From positions 1 to 36,388 of the forward strand of contig NZ_JAQCNH010000141.1 in assembly GCF_028275115.1 (NCBI RefSeq): a stretch of 36,388 nucleotides of DNA, read 5' to 3'. Source of the stretch: Halorientalis sp. GTDB taxonomy: Archaea; Halobacteriota; Halobacteria; Halobacteriales; Haloarculaceae. Every line of letters starts with the position of its first letter. Within the stretch, counting starts at the first letter, position 1. The notes beneath the pieces are model-generated. The model was not told where the DNA came from and made no database searches. It worked only from the letters and a program-made list of their open reading frames with translations. The position numbers were made by a program, and so were the translations under genes. Below are positions 6,984 to 15,635 of this stretch, piece after piece.

Positions 6984-9645
6984 AGTTGATTTTCCTCCTG
7001 AAGTACGTCCGTGCAGTGATTCCGACAGCGTAGAACAACAGGACGACCACCAGTAATATAAATGCGGTGGCCCACCCCTTCGAGGGCGAGCCGCTGACGC
7101 CGGCCGTGATGATACCCCACACCTGCGTCGGGAGCGCGGCGGAGCTACTGAGCAGCGCCTCGTTCGTGACGAACGGCGGTGACGTGGTGAACTGGAAGCC
7201 GCCGAGAACGTCGGCGGCGGTCGTCGCGTCGATTGTTGAGCCGAGGACCAGAATGAGGGGTGCCGTCTCGCCCGCGATGCGGCCGACACCGAGAATGACC
7301 CCTGTCACGACGCCGGGCATCGCAGCCGGGATGACGACACTTCTGATGGTAGTCCACCGCTCGACACCCAGGGCGGCACTGGCGTCCCGGTACTCGTCGG
7401 GGACCGACTTGATGGCCTCCCGGCTAGTGATGAGCACGAGCGGGAGCAACATGAACGAGAGCGTCAACTGTGCGGCCAGCAGCGACAGGCTGTCGCCGAG
7501 CCGGGGAATGAGAAACGCCGCCCCAAACAACCCGAACACGATGCTCGGCGTACTCCAGAGGGCGTTGGTCGCAGTCTCGACCAGTTCGGTGAACCGCCCC
7601 TGTTCGGCGTACTCGGTGAGGAACACCGCCGCCCCGAGACCGAGCGGGACCGCGAACAGCGATGCTCCGATGACGATCCAGATCGTTCCGATGATAGCCG
7701 GGAAGATTCCGCCCGGTGCCTGCCCCAGCGGAATCGCTCCCTGTAGCACGGTCGGCCAGGAGAGCGAGCCGTTGGTCCCGACCTCAAGGGGCCCGAGGGC
7801 GAACACCGATTCGCTCGTGGCGGCCACGTGGAGTCCGACGAGGGCCACGTATCCAGTCGCGGTTGCGAGCGCGAGCGTCACCTCGTCACCGAGGACCCGG
7901 CGTCTGAGCGTGTCGTCCGTCGACCGCCTCGCCCGTGCGACGAGCGCGGCGATACACAGCGACGCGATGGCCGCGACCAACGCGACAATCGGCACGGGCG
8001 CGACAGGGCCAAGTTGCGGGTTCGACACGGCCGTCCACTCGAATATGACCACCGTCATCAACAGCGCGACGCCACTGAACAGACAGACGTTGAGCAGTTG
8101 TGCGCTCTCGTGTGCGCGCTCGGCGAGAGTTCCCTCGCCGGTCACAAGTGCCCCCAACGGGACGAGTGCGAACGCGGCGACCACGACGGCGCCCAGGGTC
8201 GCTATTCCGAGACCCAGCACCGGACCGACTCCGCTGCTGTTGAGGACGGGTCCAACCGTGAGATAAACTAGGCTCAGCAGTCCCAGGAGGGCGACGGCCG
8301 CCGGGACACCCTGCCGGACGAGCGAGAGGCGCTCGTACTCGGTCCCCACGTTCCGGAGACTGCCGTACCGCCGCAGGAAGTAGGAGAACAGAAACGCCCC
8401 GGAGAGGATGATCAACAGGTTACCGACGGTCAGCGACGGCGTGACGCGGACCGCGGTGTCGAGCATGACGGTGCTCCGATCGACCAGGATCGCGTACTGG
8501 TAGGGAATCTCGAACGGCGTCCCGGTGACGAGAACACCCAGCAGGAGGGCGGCGAGAGACCCGACAGCCGCGAGTGGAATCACGCGAAAGAACTGGCGGG
8601 CGGCCGAGTGCCACTCGTCGGTTCCCGCCGGGGCTCTGGCGTGCTGGGCTGTGAGAACCAGAATCGGAGCCAGGACGACAAGCAGTGACAGGGCGCCGAT
8701 AGAGAAGTCGTGGAACGCCCAGCCGACGCCTTTGACGGTGACGAAGACCACGATGGCCATCATGATTGCGATCGTCAAGAACGCGTTGAGGTTGATAATA
8801 AAGAAGGCCCCGTACTGTCGTCCCCGCGCACCGAAGTCGGCGCGACACTTCGCAGCCGACCAACTTGCCAGCAACGAGCCGAACAACACGAAGACCGGAA
8901 TAATCGAACCACCTGTGAACCCACCACTGAGGTTCTCCGGTGTCCACTGCCACCCGACGCCGATAGCCGCCGTCGTGATGGTCACACCCAAGACACCGAT
9001 GAGCAACGCCGGCGGGAGCGTCGACCCGAGGTCCTCACGTGGGACTATGGCCAGCGCACCGAAGCCGATTCCCAGCACGATCGCACCGAGCAGCCAGACG
9101 GGGACGCCGGGCACTGCAGCGTCCAGACCGGGGATGGAACCGACGATGATTGCGCCGACGAACGCACCAATGATACCGAACACGATTCCGGCGAGCAGAC
9201 CGGCACTCATGCTCGGAGCTGTATCGACGAGTTCCAGTCGCGAGACGACGCCTGCCGTTGCAACGAGAACGGCCTCGACGAGCATGGCGAGACCGAGCAT
9301 CGTCGCCAGCGAGACCGGCAGGACGAACGCCGCGAGAGTCAGTCCCACGACACCGACGACCAGGCCGACTGCCAGGCCCCGGACCCGCTGTGACGTGATT
9401 GGAATTACGTTCGCGTACGAAAACAGGGCGACGATTCCGACCCCGCCGACCACGACACCGAGGAGGGCGGCGAAGAAGTTCACCAGTTCCGTCCCGGTGG
9501 CCGCGAGCGGAACGGCATCACCGAACGTGATCATCCCGACGACGAACGTGACGATGCTGAGGGCAATCGCCACGTCCATCGCCCTGTCGTAGCGGTTCGA
9601 TTCCGCGCTGACCAGTTCGTTTTCGCGTGCGTACCCTTCGCTCAT
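6976..9645 (-). CDS. pstA: Phosphate ABC transporter permease PstA, strongly enlarged
   Basis: The last 280 or so residues are a standard PstA permease domain: [20 protein letters not shown], the coupling-helix region [18 protein letters not shown] (the EAA loop that contacts PstB), and [16 protein letters not shown]. It pairs with PstC to form the membrane pore. The total of 889 aa is about three times the bacterial length (near 290). The first 600 residues are a long series of hydrophobic segments, well over ten, with short charged loops and no second EAA loop that I can find, so this looks like an accreted membrane domain rather than a duplicated permease. The start ATG overlaps the pstC stop by 4 nt (ATGA). 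The frame is continuous with no break. Confidence 0.92.
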   Translation of the reverse strand: MSEGYARENELVSAESNRYDRAMDVAIALSIVTFVVGMITFGDAVPLAATGTELVNFFAALLGVVVGGVGIVALFSYANVIPITSQRVRGLAVGLVVGVVGLTLAAFVLPVSLATMLGLAMLVEAVLVATAGVVSRLELVDTAPSMSAGLLAGIVFGIIGAFVGAIIVGSIPGLDAAVPGVPVWLLGAIVLGIGFGALAIVPREDLGSTLPPALLIGVLGVTITTAAIGVGWQWTPENLSGGFTGGSIIPVFVLFGSLLASWSAAKCRADFGARGRQYGAFFIINLNAFLTIAIMMAIVVFVTVKGVGWAFHDFSIGALSLLVVLAPILVLTAQHARAPAGTDEWHSAARQFFRVIPLAAVGSLAALLLGVLVTGTPFEIPYQYAILVDRSTVMLDTAVRVTPSLTVGNLLIILSGAFLFSYFLRRYGSLRNVGTEYERLSLVRQGVPAAVALLGLLSLVYLTVGPVLNSSGVGPVLGLGIATLGAVVVAAFALVPLGALVTGEGTLAERAHESAQLLNVCLFSGVALLMTVVIFEWTAVSNPQLGPVAPVPIVALVAAIASLCIAALVARARRSTDDTLRRRVLGDEVTLALATATGYVALVGLHVAATSESVFALGPLEVGTNGSLSWPTVLQGAIPLGQAPGGIFPAIIGTIWIVIGASLFAVPLGLGAAVFLTEYAEQGRFTELVETATNALWSTPSIVFGLFGAAFLIPRLGDSLSLLAAQLTLSFMLLPLVLITSREAIKSVPDEYRDASAALGVERWTTIRSVVIPAAMPGVVTGVILGVGRIAGETAPLILVLGSTIDATTAADVLGGFQFTTSPPFVTNEALLSSSAALPTQVWGIITAGVSGSPSKGWATAFILLVVVLLFYAVGITARTYFRRKINYE

Positions 9646-10763
9646 TGTTGGCCCTGTAGTTTCTCGTTGATACGTCGCTCGACGTACTGTGAGACGACGC
9701 TCATCCCGGCGACGATGACGAACAGCATGACACCGGCGACGAACAGGACGTCGACAGTGCTAGCGGAGGCACTTCCGTAGTTGTGCGCGATAGCACTGGT
9801 CAACGTCGAACTCGCGTCGAACATGTCGAACAGTGGAATCGTCGGCTGAACGACCGCCCCCAGAATCGCGGCGACGGCCATCGTTTCGCCGATGGCACGC
9901 CCCAGGCCGAGAATGATCGCCGCCGAGATGCCCGACGAGGCCGCCGGCACTGAGATGCTCTTCATCGTCTGCCACTTGGTCGCGCCCATGGCGGCGGAGC
10001 CGTCGCTCATCGCACTCGGAACACTCGACAGCGCGTCCTCCGAGACGGAGACGACGGTGGGTAACGCCATGATACCGACGACGATACCGGCGATGAGGTA
10101 GCTTGCGCCGTCGTCGAGGAACGACTTCTGGATGAACCCGTTGAGGACGACGAACCCGATAAATCCGTAGACAATCGACGGGATGCCGGCGAGGATCTCC
10201 ACACCAGGTTTGGCGATTTCCCTGAGCCGGTCACTAGCAACCTCGGCGATAAATAGGGCTCCCATGACACCTAGCGGTGCGGCGATGAGTCCGGCGATGG
10301 TGGTGACGATGACCGTTGACCAGATCAACGGGACCAGTGAGTAGACACCCGCACGCGGGTTCCAGAACGAATCGGCAACCGGGAGGACGACGTCGAGCCA
10401 GAAGAACCACTGGGGGCCGCCGTCGATAATAGGAATCGTCAGGAGGTCGAGCCCGTGTTTCCCGAATGCCGGTGCCGCACTCACGAAGAGATAGACGGTA
10501 ATCAACGTCACCGTCAGCACGGTCAGCACCGTCGCAACGAGCGTCAGTAGCCGCGCCATCTCCGCCTGGTGAGTCGTCCACCCGAATGCGGTCACGACGA
10601 GAAACACGACGAGCGTCGGGAGTGCTAGTCCCGGCATGAGGAAGATCGTGACGAGCGTCGCTATGAGCAGGGCGACTGACGACCCCACCGTCCGGAGGGC
10701 CCCCTCAGACGGGTCCTCCCCGAGTATCGCGTTCTGTACGTCCGCCGTGACTGCGCTGAGCAT
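9642..10763 (-). CDS. pstC: Phosphate ABC transporter permease PstC
   Basis: PstC is the partner permease of PstA. In the 373-aa product the C-terminal 260 residues hold the permease domain with TTIAGLIAAPLGVMGALFIA, the EILAGIPSIVYGFIGF motif typical of PstC, the EAA-type loop SEDALSSVPSAMSDGSAAMG and GRAIGETMAVAAILG. The N-terminus has two or three extra hydrophobic segments before the large loop (HGLDLLTIPIIDGGPQWFFW). It is 91 nt downstream of pstS and overlaps pstA by 4 nt. The ATG at 10763 is the first in the frame. Confidence 0.95.
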   Translation of the reverse strand: MLSAVTADVQNAILGEDPSEGALRTVGSSVALLIATLVTIFLMPGLALPTLVVFLVVTAFGWTTHQAEMARLLTLVATVLTVLTVTLITVYLFVSAAPAFGKHGLDLLTIPIIDGGPQWFFWLDVVLPVADSFWNPRAGVYSLVPLIWSTVIVTTIAGLIAAPLGVMGALFIAEVASDRLREIAKPGVEILAGIPSIVYGFIGFVVLNGFIQKSFLDDGASYLIAGIVVGIMALPTVVSVSEDALSSVPSAMSDGSAAMGATKWQTMKSISVPAASSGISAAIILGLGRAIGETMAVAAILGAVVQPTIPLFDMFDASSTLTSAIAHNYGSASASTVDVLFVAGVMLFVIVAGMSVVSQYVERRINEKLQGQQ

Positions 10764-10854
10764 TCAGTGTATCACCGCGTATTTTGTTGTATTCATTAGC
10801 TGATTTCTAATTCTATCGATTCGACACGATCCCAATAAAAAATTCGTGGCGGCC
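10764..10854 (-). promoter_or_regulatory. pstS-pstC intercistronic spacer with U-run
   Basis: This 91-nt AT-rich spacer is the only real gap in the pst operon. In the transcribed direction a run of six T (10842-10837) begins 13 nt after the pstS stop, and further AT-rich sequence follows up to the pstC ATG. It could cause partial termination so that the binding protein is made in excess of the permeases, or it could hold a secondary promoter. Neither is proven by sequence. Confidence 0.4.
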
Positions 10855-11919
10855 TCAGGACTGCGACGGTAACTTGTCTTTCTGTTCCTGCTGGCGGCGC
10901 GCCCCGAGCTTGAAGTAGTTGTTCGGGCCGACGAAGGTGTCCTGCCCGAAGTTGTGCAGGACCATGTTGATGACCGCAGCTTCCTTTTTCGAGGTCCCGT
11001 CCCACGTGTAGCAGTGTAGGTCACGCGAGAGGGGGTAGGCGGTCGAGTCCAGCCCGTTCTGGTCGTCCCGGTAGGCGTAGGTCGTCCCCTGCCACTGGAG
11101 CGAGATGGGCGAGAGGCCGCTGGTGTCGAGGAACGCGAGCGCAAGGTAGCTGATCGCGTTGTCGGCCTGCCCGACAGCCTGGGCCAACTGCTGGTTCTGA
11201 CCGTACCGGTTGTCGACCGTGGTGTCCTCTTCGGGGTTGCCGAAGGTGTTGCTGACGAAGGCCGTCCGGGTGCCCGACCCTTTGACACGGGCGAGGACCT
11301 GAATGTCCCTGTCCGGGAGGTTGCTGTCGAGCTCCTGCCAGTTTTCGACGCGGCCTTTGTAGATGTTCTTGAGTTGGTCGCCCGTGATGCCGTCGAGACC
11401 GGCGTCGGCGATCTCCTGGGAGACGACTAGCGGCTGGCCGTCGACACCGACGACGTGGTCGACGAACTTCTCGTAGGAGTCACGGTCGGGGAGTTCGTCC
11501 TCGACGTTCCCCGAGGAGTTCCCGATGTCGTACTGGCCGTTCTTGACCTTCTCGACGCCCGTCCCGGAGTGGGACAGGCCGACGGTGAACTTGAACGGCG
11601 GCTGGGTGCTGTCCGTGGCCTCGAAGCCGTAGAGGCCGCCCCAGTAGTCGGCTAGGTTCTCGTCCGTGTCAATATCGTAGTCGGCGGCAGGCCAGTACTC
11701 CGTGTCCGAAGCAGGTCGGTTCCCCTGCCAGTAGGACGCCGCCGTGTTCATAATCGGGTAGACAGTCGAGGACCCACCGGACGTCAGTGTGCCCGGACCG
11801 CTACTCCCACTCCCGTCGCCACCACCGGTACAACCGGCGAGGGCTGTCCCTATAATCCCAGTTCCAGTTGCAGCCACGAACTTCCGGCGCGAAAGGCCAG
11901 AATCTGAGTCGTGTGTCAT
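10855..11919 (-). CDS. pstS: Phosphate-binding lipoprotein PstS
   Basis: PstS captures phosphate outside the membrane and hands it to PstCA. The 354-aa precursor has a twin-arginine signal (SRRKF, residues 10-14), a hydrophobic stretch and a lipobox ALAGC with Cys30, so it is a Tat-exported lipid-anchored protein. The mature part begins with a Gly/Ser linker and TLTSGGSSTVYPIMNTAA, the phosphate-loop signature, and contains VKGSGTRTAFVSNTF, the second binding loop. I use the ATG at 11919; a GTG one codon earlier is equally open. A TATA-like TATTTATTTATC (11951-11940) is centred about 26 nt upstream. It is the first gene of pstS-C-A-B-phoU2. Confidence 0.95.
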   Translation of the reverse strand: MTHDSDSGLSRRKFVAATGTGIIGTALAGCTGGGDGSGSSGPGTLTSGGSSTVYPIMNTAASYWQGNRPASDTEYWPAADYDIDTDENLADYWGGLYGFEATDSTQPPFKFTVGLSHSGTGVEKVKNGQYDIGNSSGNVEDELPDRDSYEKFVDHVVGVDGQPLVVSQEIADAGLDGITGDQLKNIYKGRVENWQELDSNLPDRDIQVLARVKGSGTRTAFVSNTFGNPEEDTTVDNRYGQNQQLAQAVGQADNAISYLALAFLDTSGLSPISLQWQGTTYAYRDDQNGLDSTAYPLSRDLHCYTWDGTSKKEAAVINMVLHNFGQDTFVGPNNYFKLGARRQQEQKDKLPSQS

Positions 11920-12239
11920 CACCAGATACGGGTATTCAGATAAATAAATACTCTGCTATTACTTGTACCGATGTGTCTATTGTCTATATATCTGTATATG
12001 TTATTGGGTAGTTGTATAGCGCCATCCGGGTGTGATAGCCCCCTTTTCCGGCGGTTCGGTTGGGTTACAGGTCGTGTTTTTACTGCAAACGTGGTCGGTC
12101 GAGCGGGGTGGATGTGGGTAGCAGTACGAGGTGACACCCTCCATCAGCCGACAAAGTAGTTACTCGTTTTACATGGGTATTCGGACAGATCATATATAGA
12201 CATGGATTCATTTATTGGGGAGAAGTCGGAATGGTTGGT
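11920..12239. promoter_or_regulatory. Divergent control region of the pst operon and the AbrB-PhoU regulator
   Basis: This 320-bp stretch has no gene and is clearly more AT-rich than its surroundings. For pstS a TATA-like box lies at 11940-11951. For the divergent gene, CATATATAGA (12191-12200) and TTCATTTATTG (12207-12217) are candidate boxes. The 11-mer ATATATAGACA occurs once toward each gene: on the minus strand at 11991-11981 and on the plus strand at 12192-12202, in the same orientation relative to its gene. A tandem TGTCTAT repeat (11974-11987) overlaps the first copy. These are candidate sites for phosphate-responsive control; phosphate-dependent pst promoters are known in haloarchaea, but I have not matched a published box. 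Confidence 0.6.
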
Positions 12240-13235
12240 ATGGAGACGCGCAAGGTGCAGGTCACGGGCGGGTCGACGTACACCGTGTCGCTCCCGAAGG
12301 ACTGGGCGACAGCAAACGACGTGAGTGCGGGCAGCGTCGTCGAATTTCACGCAGAGGACGACTCTCTCCTCCTCTCGCCGAAGCGAGACGAGGAGCGCAC
12401 GGAGGGCACCCTCGACGTGAGTGGGCTAGAGGGCGACCAACTCACGCGCGCTGTCATGACGATGTACGTCAGCGGCTTCGACATCATCAGACTGGAAACA
12501 CCGCGAGTCAGCGCAGAGCAGCGACGGACCATCCGGCAGGCCACGCAGGGGCTCGTCGGCTTGGAGACTATCGAAGAGACCAGCGAGCGGGTCGTCCTGC
12601 AGGACCTGCTTGACTCCTCGGAGCTGTCGGTTCACAACGCCATCACTCGCATGCGGTTGGTCGCGCTGACGATGCTGTCCGACGCGGTCGATGCCCTCGT
12701 CGAGAACGACGAGGACCTGGCGTACGACGTGCGCGAACGCGACGACGACGTGGACCGGCTCTGGTACATGATCTCTCGGGTGTTTCGCTCGGTCCTGCGG
12801 GACCCGACGGCGGCCTCCCAGATCGGGCTGCCCCGAGAGACCTGTTTCGACTACCAGTCCAGCGCCCGGCAACTGGAGCGCATCGCAGACCACGCCTCGA
12901 AGATCGCCCGGTTGTCGATAGAAGTCGACGATGTATCGGCGGAGATTGCCGACGGACTGTGCGAACTCCGCGAGGAGGCACTGGCGGTCCCAGAAGCCGC
13001 GATGAATGCCCTGCTGGAGGACGACGCCGAGGAGGCCACCCGGCTAGCGACGGAGGCTCGCTCGCGCATCCGGCCTATCGACGATAGCGCCCGGGACATC
13101 GACGACCGCATCCACCAACTGGACTCACAGACCGCACAGGTACTGGGCCTGGTGGTGGACTCACTCTCCAGAACCGCTGACTACGGTGGGAACATCGCCG
13201 AAAGCGCGCTACAAAAAGCCGCACCGCGGCCCTGA
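12240..13235 (+). CDS. AbrB/SpoVT DNA-binding domain fused to PhoU domains: phosphate regulator
   Basis: The 331-aa product starts with METRKVQVTGGSTYTVSLPKDWA, an AbrB/MazE-type swapped-hairpin DNA-binding domain (residues 1-45), followed by about 280 mostly helical acidic residues with two PhoU-like bundles (HNAITRMRLVALTMLSDAV and RQLERIADHASKIARL, then a terminal TADYGGNIAESAL). The fusion suggests a transcription factor that senses the phosphate signal through PhoU contacts and acts on the shared promoter region. It is divergent from pstS. ATG at 12240 is preferred because homologues begin METRKVQV; an in-frame ATG at 12231 would add three residues and is closer to a GGGGAG stretch at 12217-12222. 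Confidence 0.9.
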   Translation: METRKVQVTGGSTYTVSLPKDWATANDVSAGSVVEFHAEDDSLLLSPKRDEERTEGTLDVSGLEGDQLTRAVMTMYVSGFDIIRLETPRVSAEQRRTIRQATQGLVGLETIEETSERVVLQDLLDSSELSVHNAITRMRLVALTMLSDAVDALVENDEDLAYDVRERDDDVDRLWYMISRVFRSVLRDPTAASQIGLPRETCFDYQSSARQLERIADHASKIARLSIEVDDVSAEIADGLCELREEALAVPEAAMNALLEDDAEEATRLATEARSRIRPIDDSARDIDDRIHQLDSQTAQVLGLVVDSLSRTADYGGNIAESALQKAAPRP

Positions 13236-13239
13236 GACG

Positions 13240-13614
13240 TTACTCGTCGACGAGGACGCCGTTGACCTGGCCGTCCTGGCCGGGACGGGACGTGACGCGG
13301 ACGCGACCCTCGCTTGTTTCCAGAATCGCGCCTTTGGTGATGATGTTCCGTCGCGCGTAGTTGGGGTTCGCGTCGTTCGCCTCGACGTTCTCGATGTCGG
13401 CGGCGACGACGTCACCGTCGGTCGCGATGCTCGCAGTATCGGCCTCGATAGCCTGCACCTTCTCGGTGTTGCCGCGCTTCTCGACGAACTTCAGTTTCCC
13501 GTCGCCGACCTGTGTCTCGGTCGGTTCGCCGCCGAGTTCGTGTTTCTTCTTCTTGTGGTTCGGTCGCAGTCGGCCGCCGGTCCGTTTGCGCGGGGAACGT
13601 CCCTGATCTTTCAT
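13240..13614 (-). CDS. rps8e: 30S ribosomal protein S8e
   Basis: A 124-aa small-subunit ribosomal protein found in archaea and eukaryotes. The N-terminal basic segment SPRKRTGGRLRPNHKKKKHE is the rRNA-binding signature of S8e, and the C-terminal NYARRNIITKGAILET block is equally conserved. The length is normal for archaea. The stop lies 4 bp from the stop of the convergent AbrB-PhoU gene. A TATA-like TTCAAGT (about 13643-13637, minus strand) is centred 26 nt before the ATG, suggesting its own leaderless promoter. Confidence 0.97.
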   Translation of the reverse strand: MKDQGRSPRKRTGGRLRPNHKKKKHELGGEPTETQVGDGKLKFVEKRGNTEKVQAIEADTASIATDGDVVAADIENVEANDANPNYARRNIITKGAILETSEGRVRVTSRPGQDGQVNGVLVDE

Positions 13615-13697
13615 ATTTCAGGATTCGCAGGCGCCCACTTGAACCTCTCGACTCGCCAATGCCGTGGCCGCCACCGGTCGGGATGCTCCGTACCTGC

Positions 13698-14657
13698 TCA
13701 GGCGGGCCCGAGGTCGTCGAGCGCGGCCTGTACGGCACCGAAGTTGACGGGCGGTTCGAACGCCGCGAGGGTGTCGTCGACCGCCGAAATCACCTCGTCG
13801 TACTGCTCGCGCCAGTCGGGCCGGGCCAAGTCGTCGAGTCGGTCACCGAATTGTTCCCGTCGGAGTTCGAGGTCTGCCAGTCGCTCGCCAAGGTCGTCGA
13901 GGTCGGTCGTGTCGTCGCCCGCCCGCTCGGCCCAGGTCCGAACGTCGGCCAGTTCCACACGGGCGTCCGCGACGACGAGTTCGTTCACCCGCTGTCGCTG
14001 GGTCAGTGCGAACCACTGTGTGGCCGGGTCGGGTTCGTCCTCCCCTATCGCTTCGGGGTTGGCGAGGCGGTCGGCGGCCGTTTCGAGGTCGTCGAACGTA
14101 GACTCGATTGCCGCCACGTCGGTCGACAGACCGGTGATTCGGGTCGCGTGACTGTCGAGCCAGCGCTCGAACTCGTCGGCGTCGGTCGCGAGTCGCTGTG
14201 CGTCCCCGTGAGCCGCGTCGGCGTCGGTGCCGAGGTCCCGCAGGTCGCGGACGTACTCGTAGACGGAGTCGCTGTACTCGCGTCGATGGACGAGGTCGTG
14301 GAGCCGGTCGGCCAGGTCTCTCGCCCGCGACTCGATGGAGTCGGCGCGGGCATCGAACGCGTCCAGCCGCGCCGACACGGTTTCGAGGTCGGGCGCATCG
14401 GTTGCCGCCTCCTCGACCTCGTCGACCCGCATAGCGGCGAACTCCGCTCGGCCCTCGGCGTTCGAGACGGCCATCGACGTATCGGATTCGAGTTCCGTAA
14501 TCCGGTCCTCGGAGACGATGCGGTCGAACGCGACTTCCGCGAGCACTGTCCGAACCGTCTCCTCGTCCGGGCGGTCGTCGCGGGCCGCGACCTGCGCTGC
14601 GGCCTCCGACAGTGACAGTCCCGTCACGTCTCCTGACGCATCGTTTGCCTGATCCAT
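13698..14657 (-). CDS. Acidic coiled-coil protein, conserved haloarchaeal type
   Basis: A 319-aa protein without membrane segments or enzymatic motifs. Nearly the whole length is heptad-like helix rich in Asp, Glu, Ala, Leu and Arg (for example RLDAFDARADSIESRARDLA and LGERLADLELRREQFGDRLD), with a small N-terminal region (TVRTVLAEVAFDRIVSEDRI) that could be a compact helical domain. The composition and helix pattern recall the cytoplasmic rods of haloarchaeal transducers, but I see no MCP signaling hairpin. It could be a structural or partner-binding protein. It is transcribed away from the DUF2240 gene pair across a 156-bp gap. Function unknown. Confidence 0.83.
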   Translation of the reverse strand: MDQANDASGDVTGLSLSEAAAQVAARDDRPDEETVRTVLAEVAFDRIVSEDRITELESDTSMAVSNAEGRAEFAAMRVDEVEEAATDAPDLETVSARLDAFDARADSIESRARDLADRLHDLVHRREYSDSVYEYVRDLRDLGTDADAAHGDAQRLATDADEFERWLDSHATRITGLSTDVAAIESTFDDLETAADRLANPEAIGEDEPDPATQWFALTQRQRVNELVVADARVELADVRTWAERAGDDTTDLDDLGERLADLELRREQFGDRLDDLARPDWREQYDEVISAVDDTLAAFEPPVNFGAVQAALDDLGPA

Positions 14658-14813
14658 ATACTGGAACTGTGTCGGCGGCCCGATTAGCGTTTCCCACTCG
14701 GCGTACCGGCTCGTGGCCGTTCGCCCGCGCCCCGGCTACCGACCTGCTTCGTCCACGGAACTCCGGATCGGGTTCCGATGGGTTTAGGTTAGTTCCGGTC
14801 GCCAGAGGCAACG

Positions 14814-15254
14814 ATGAGTCTCCGGACGGCCGTCGCCGCCCCGTTCCGCCAGGAGGGCCGCGCCACGATGGGGGAAAGTGAGTTCGTCGTCGCCCTCTCG
14901 CTGGACCGGGACTGGTTCACGCCCGACCAGGCAAAACGTCTGCTCGACGTGGCCGCCGGCGAGGGCCTGGTCACTCGCACCGAGGGCGAGGTCGAAGCCG
15001 AGTTCGATCCAGACGGCGTCGACGTGCCCGAGGGGTTCGTCCCCGACGAGTCGATTCTCCAGCAGCGCTCGACGTTCGAGCGAGTCCTCGACGCGCTGGT
15101 GGCGGCCGGCACGGAGAAACAGGCGGCCGTCGCCGAGATCAACTCCCTGCAGGCGGACCTCGGGGTGACCGTCGAGGCCGCGGCAGTGGTCTACGCCAAA
15201 CGGGAAGGACTGGACGTGCGGGACGCCGCCAAGCGAGCACTGGGTGACCTCTGA
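14814..15254 (+). CDS. DUF2240 family protein
   Basis: A 146-aa protein that I recognise as the archaeal DUF2240 family, with a winged-helix-like N-terminus (LRTAVAAPFRQEGRATMGESEFVVALSLDRDWFTP, shortened here to its elements: residues 3-12 helix, 24-36 strand-helix), then KRLLDVAAGEGLV and a strand EVEAEFDPDGVDVPEGFVPD. The C-terminal half is helical and ends with AVVYAKREGLDVRDAAKRALGD. Members are conserved in Euryarchaeota; no biochemical function is established that I know of. The stop TGA shares one base with the ATG of the next gene, so the pair is translationally coupled. Confidence 0.88.
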   Translation: MSLRTAVAAPFRQEGRATMGESEFVVALSLDRDWFTPDQAKRLLDVAAGEGLVTRTEGEVEAEFDPDGVDVPEGFVPDESILQQRSTFERVLDALVAAGTEKQAAVAEINSLQADLGVTVEAAAVVYAKREGLDVRDAAKRALGDL

Positions 15255-15634
15255 TGGTCGAAGACAGAATTACGGACGGGACGCGTATCGCGCAACTACT
15301 TGCGTCGGAGATTACGGGACGAGAGACCGGCCTGCTGGCCGCGATGGGAGTCGCCGACGCCGAACCAGATGTCGAACCCACCGCGGACGGTGCCTTCGCC
15401 TACGGGGTCGACCACGACGGCGAGCGCGTCGCCGACGTGGCCGTCCAGCCCGAGCGGGCCTATCTAGAACTCGGGACCGGCGTGGACGCCGGGGCCGAGG
15501 CCGCCGCCGCCGCAGGTCTCCGAGTGCGACCGAAAGCTGTCGAGCCGCCACAGACGCTCGTGTTCGTCGAGTCCGGGGCAGCGGTGAAGGCGGCCGTGGA
15601 CGTCCTCGTCGCGGCCGCTGACGCCGAGTCCTGA
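15254..15634 (+). CDS. Hypothetical protein coupled to DUF2240 gene
   Basis: A 126-aa soluble acidic protein. It starts with a helical segment (TRIAQLLASEITGRETGLLA), followed by a likely alternating strand region (FAYGVDHDGERVADVAVQPERAYLEL), and ends with a helix (AAVKAAVDVLVAAADAES). The start ATG overlaps the DUF2240 stop by one base (TGATG), so it is almost certainly in the same operon. The convergent HAD gene ends 1 bp further on. I do not recognise the family; the pattern looks like a small alpha/beta domain conserved beside DUF2240 in haloarchaea, which is a guess. Confidence 0.82.
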   Translation: MVEDRITDGTRIAQLLASEITGRETGLLAAMGVADAEPDVEPTADGAFAYGVDHDGERVADVAVQPERAYLELGTGVDAGAEAAAAAGLRVRPKAVEPPQTLVFVESGAAVKAAVDVLVAAADAES

Positions 15635-15635
15635 A

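Noticed and set aside
7067-8266. 399-aa plus-strand ORF
   Set aside because: Antisense of pstA, Ser/Thr/Pro-rich shadow translation.
6976-9645. Gene fusion error or missed stop explaining the long PstA
   Set aside because: The frame is continuous, hydrophobic throughout, with normal codon use and operon overlaps at both ends, so it appears to be one real gene.
13512-14615. 367-aa plus-strand ORF
   Set aside because: Antisense of the coiled-coil gene; Val/Gly/Arg-rich pattern is the complement of acidic codons.
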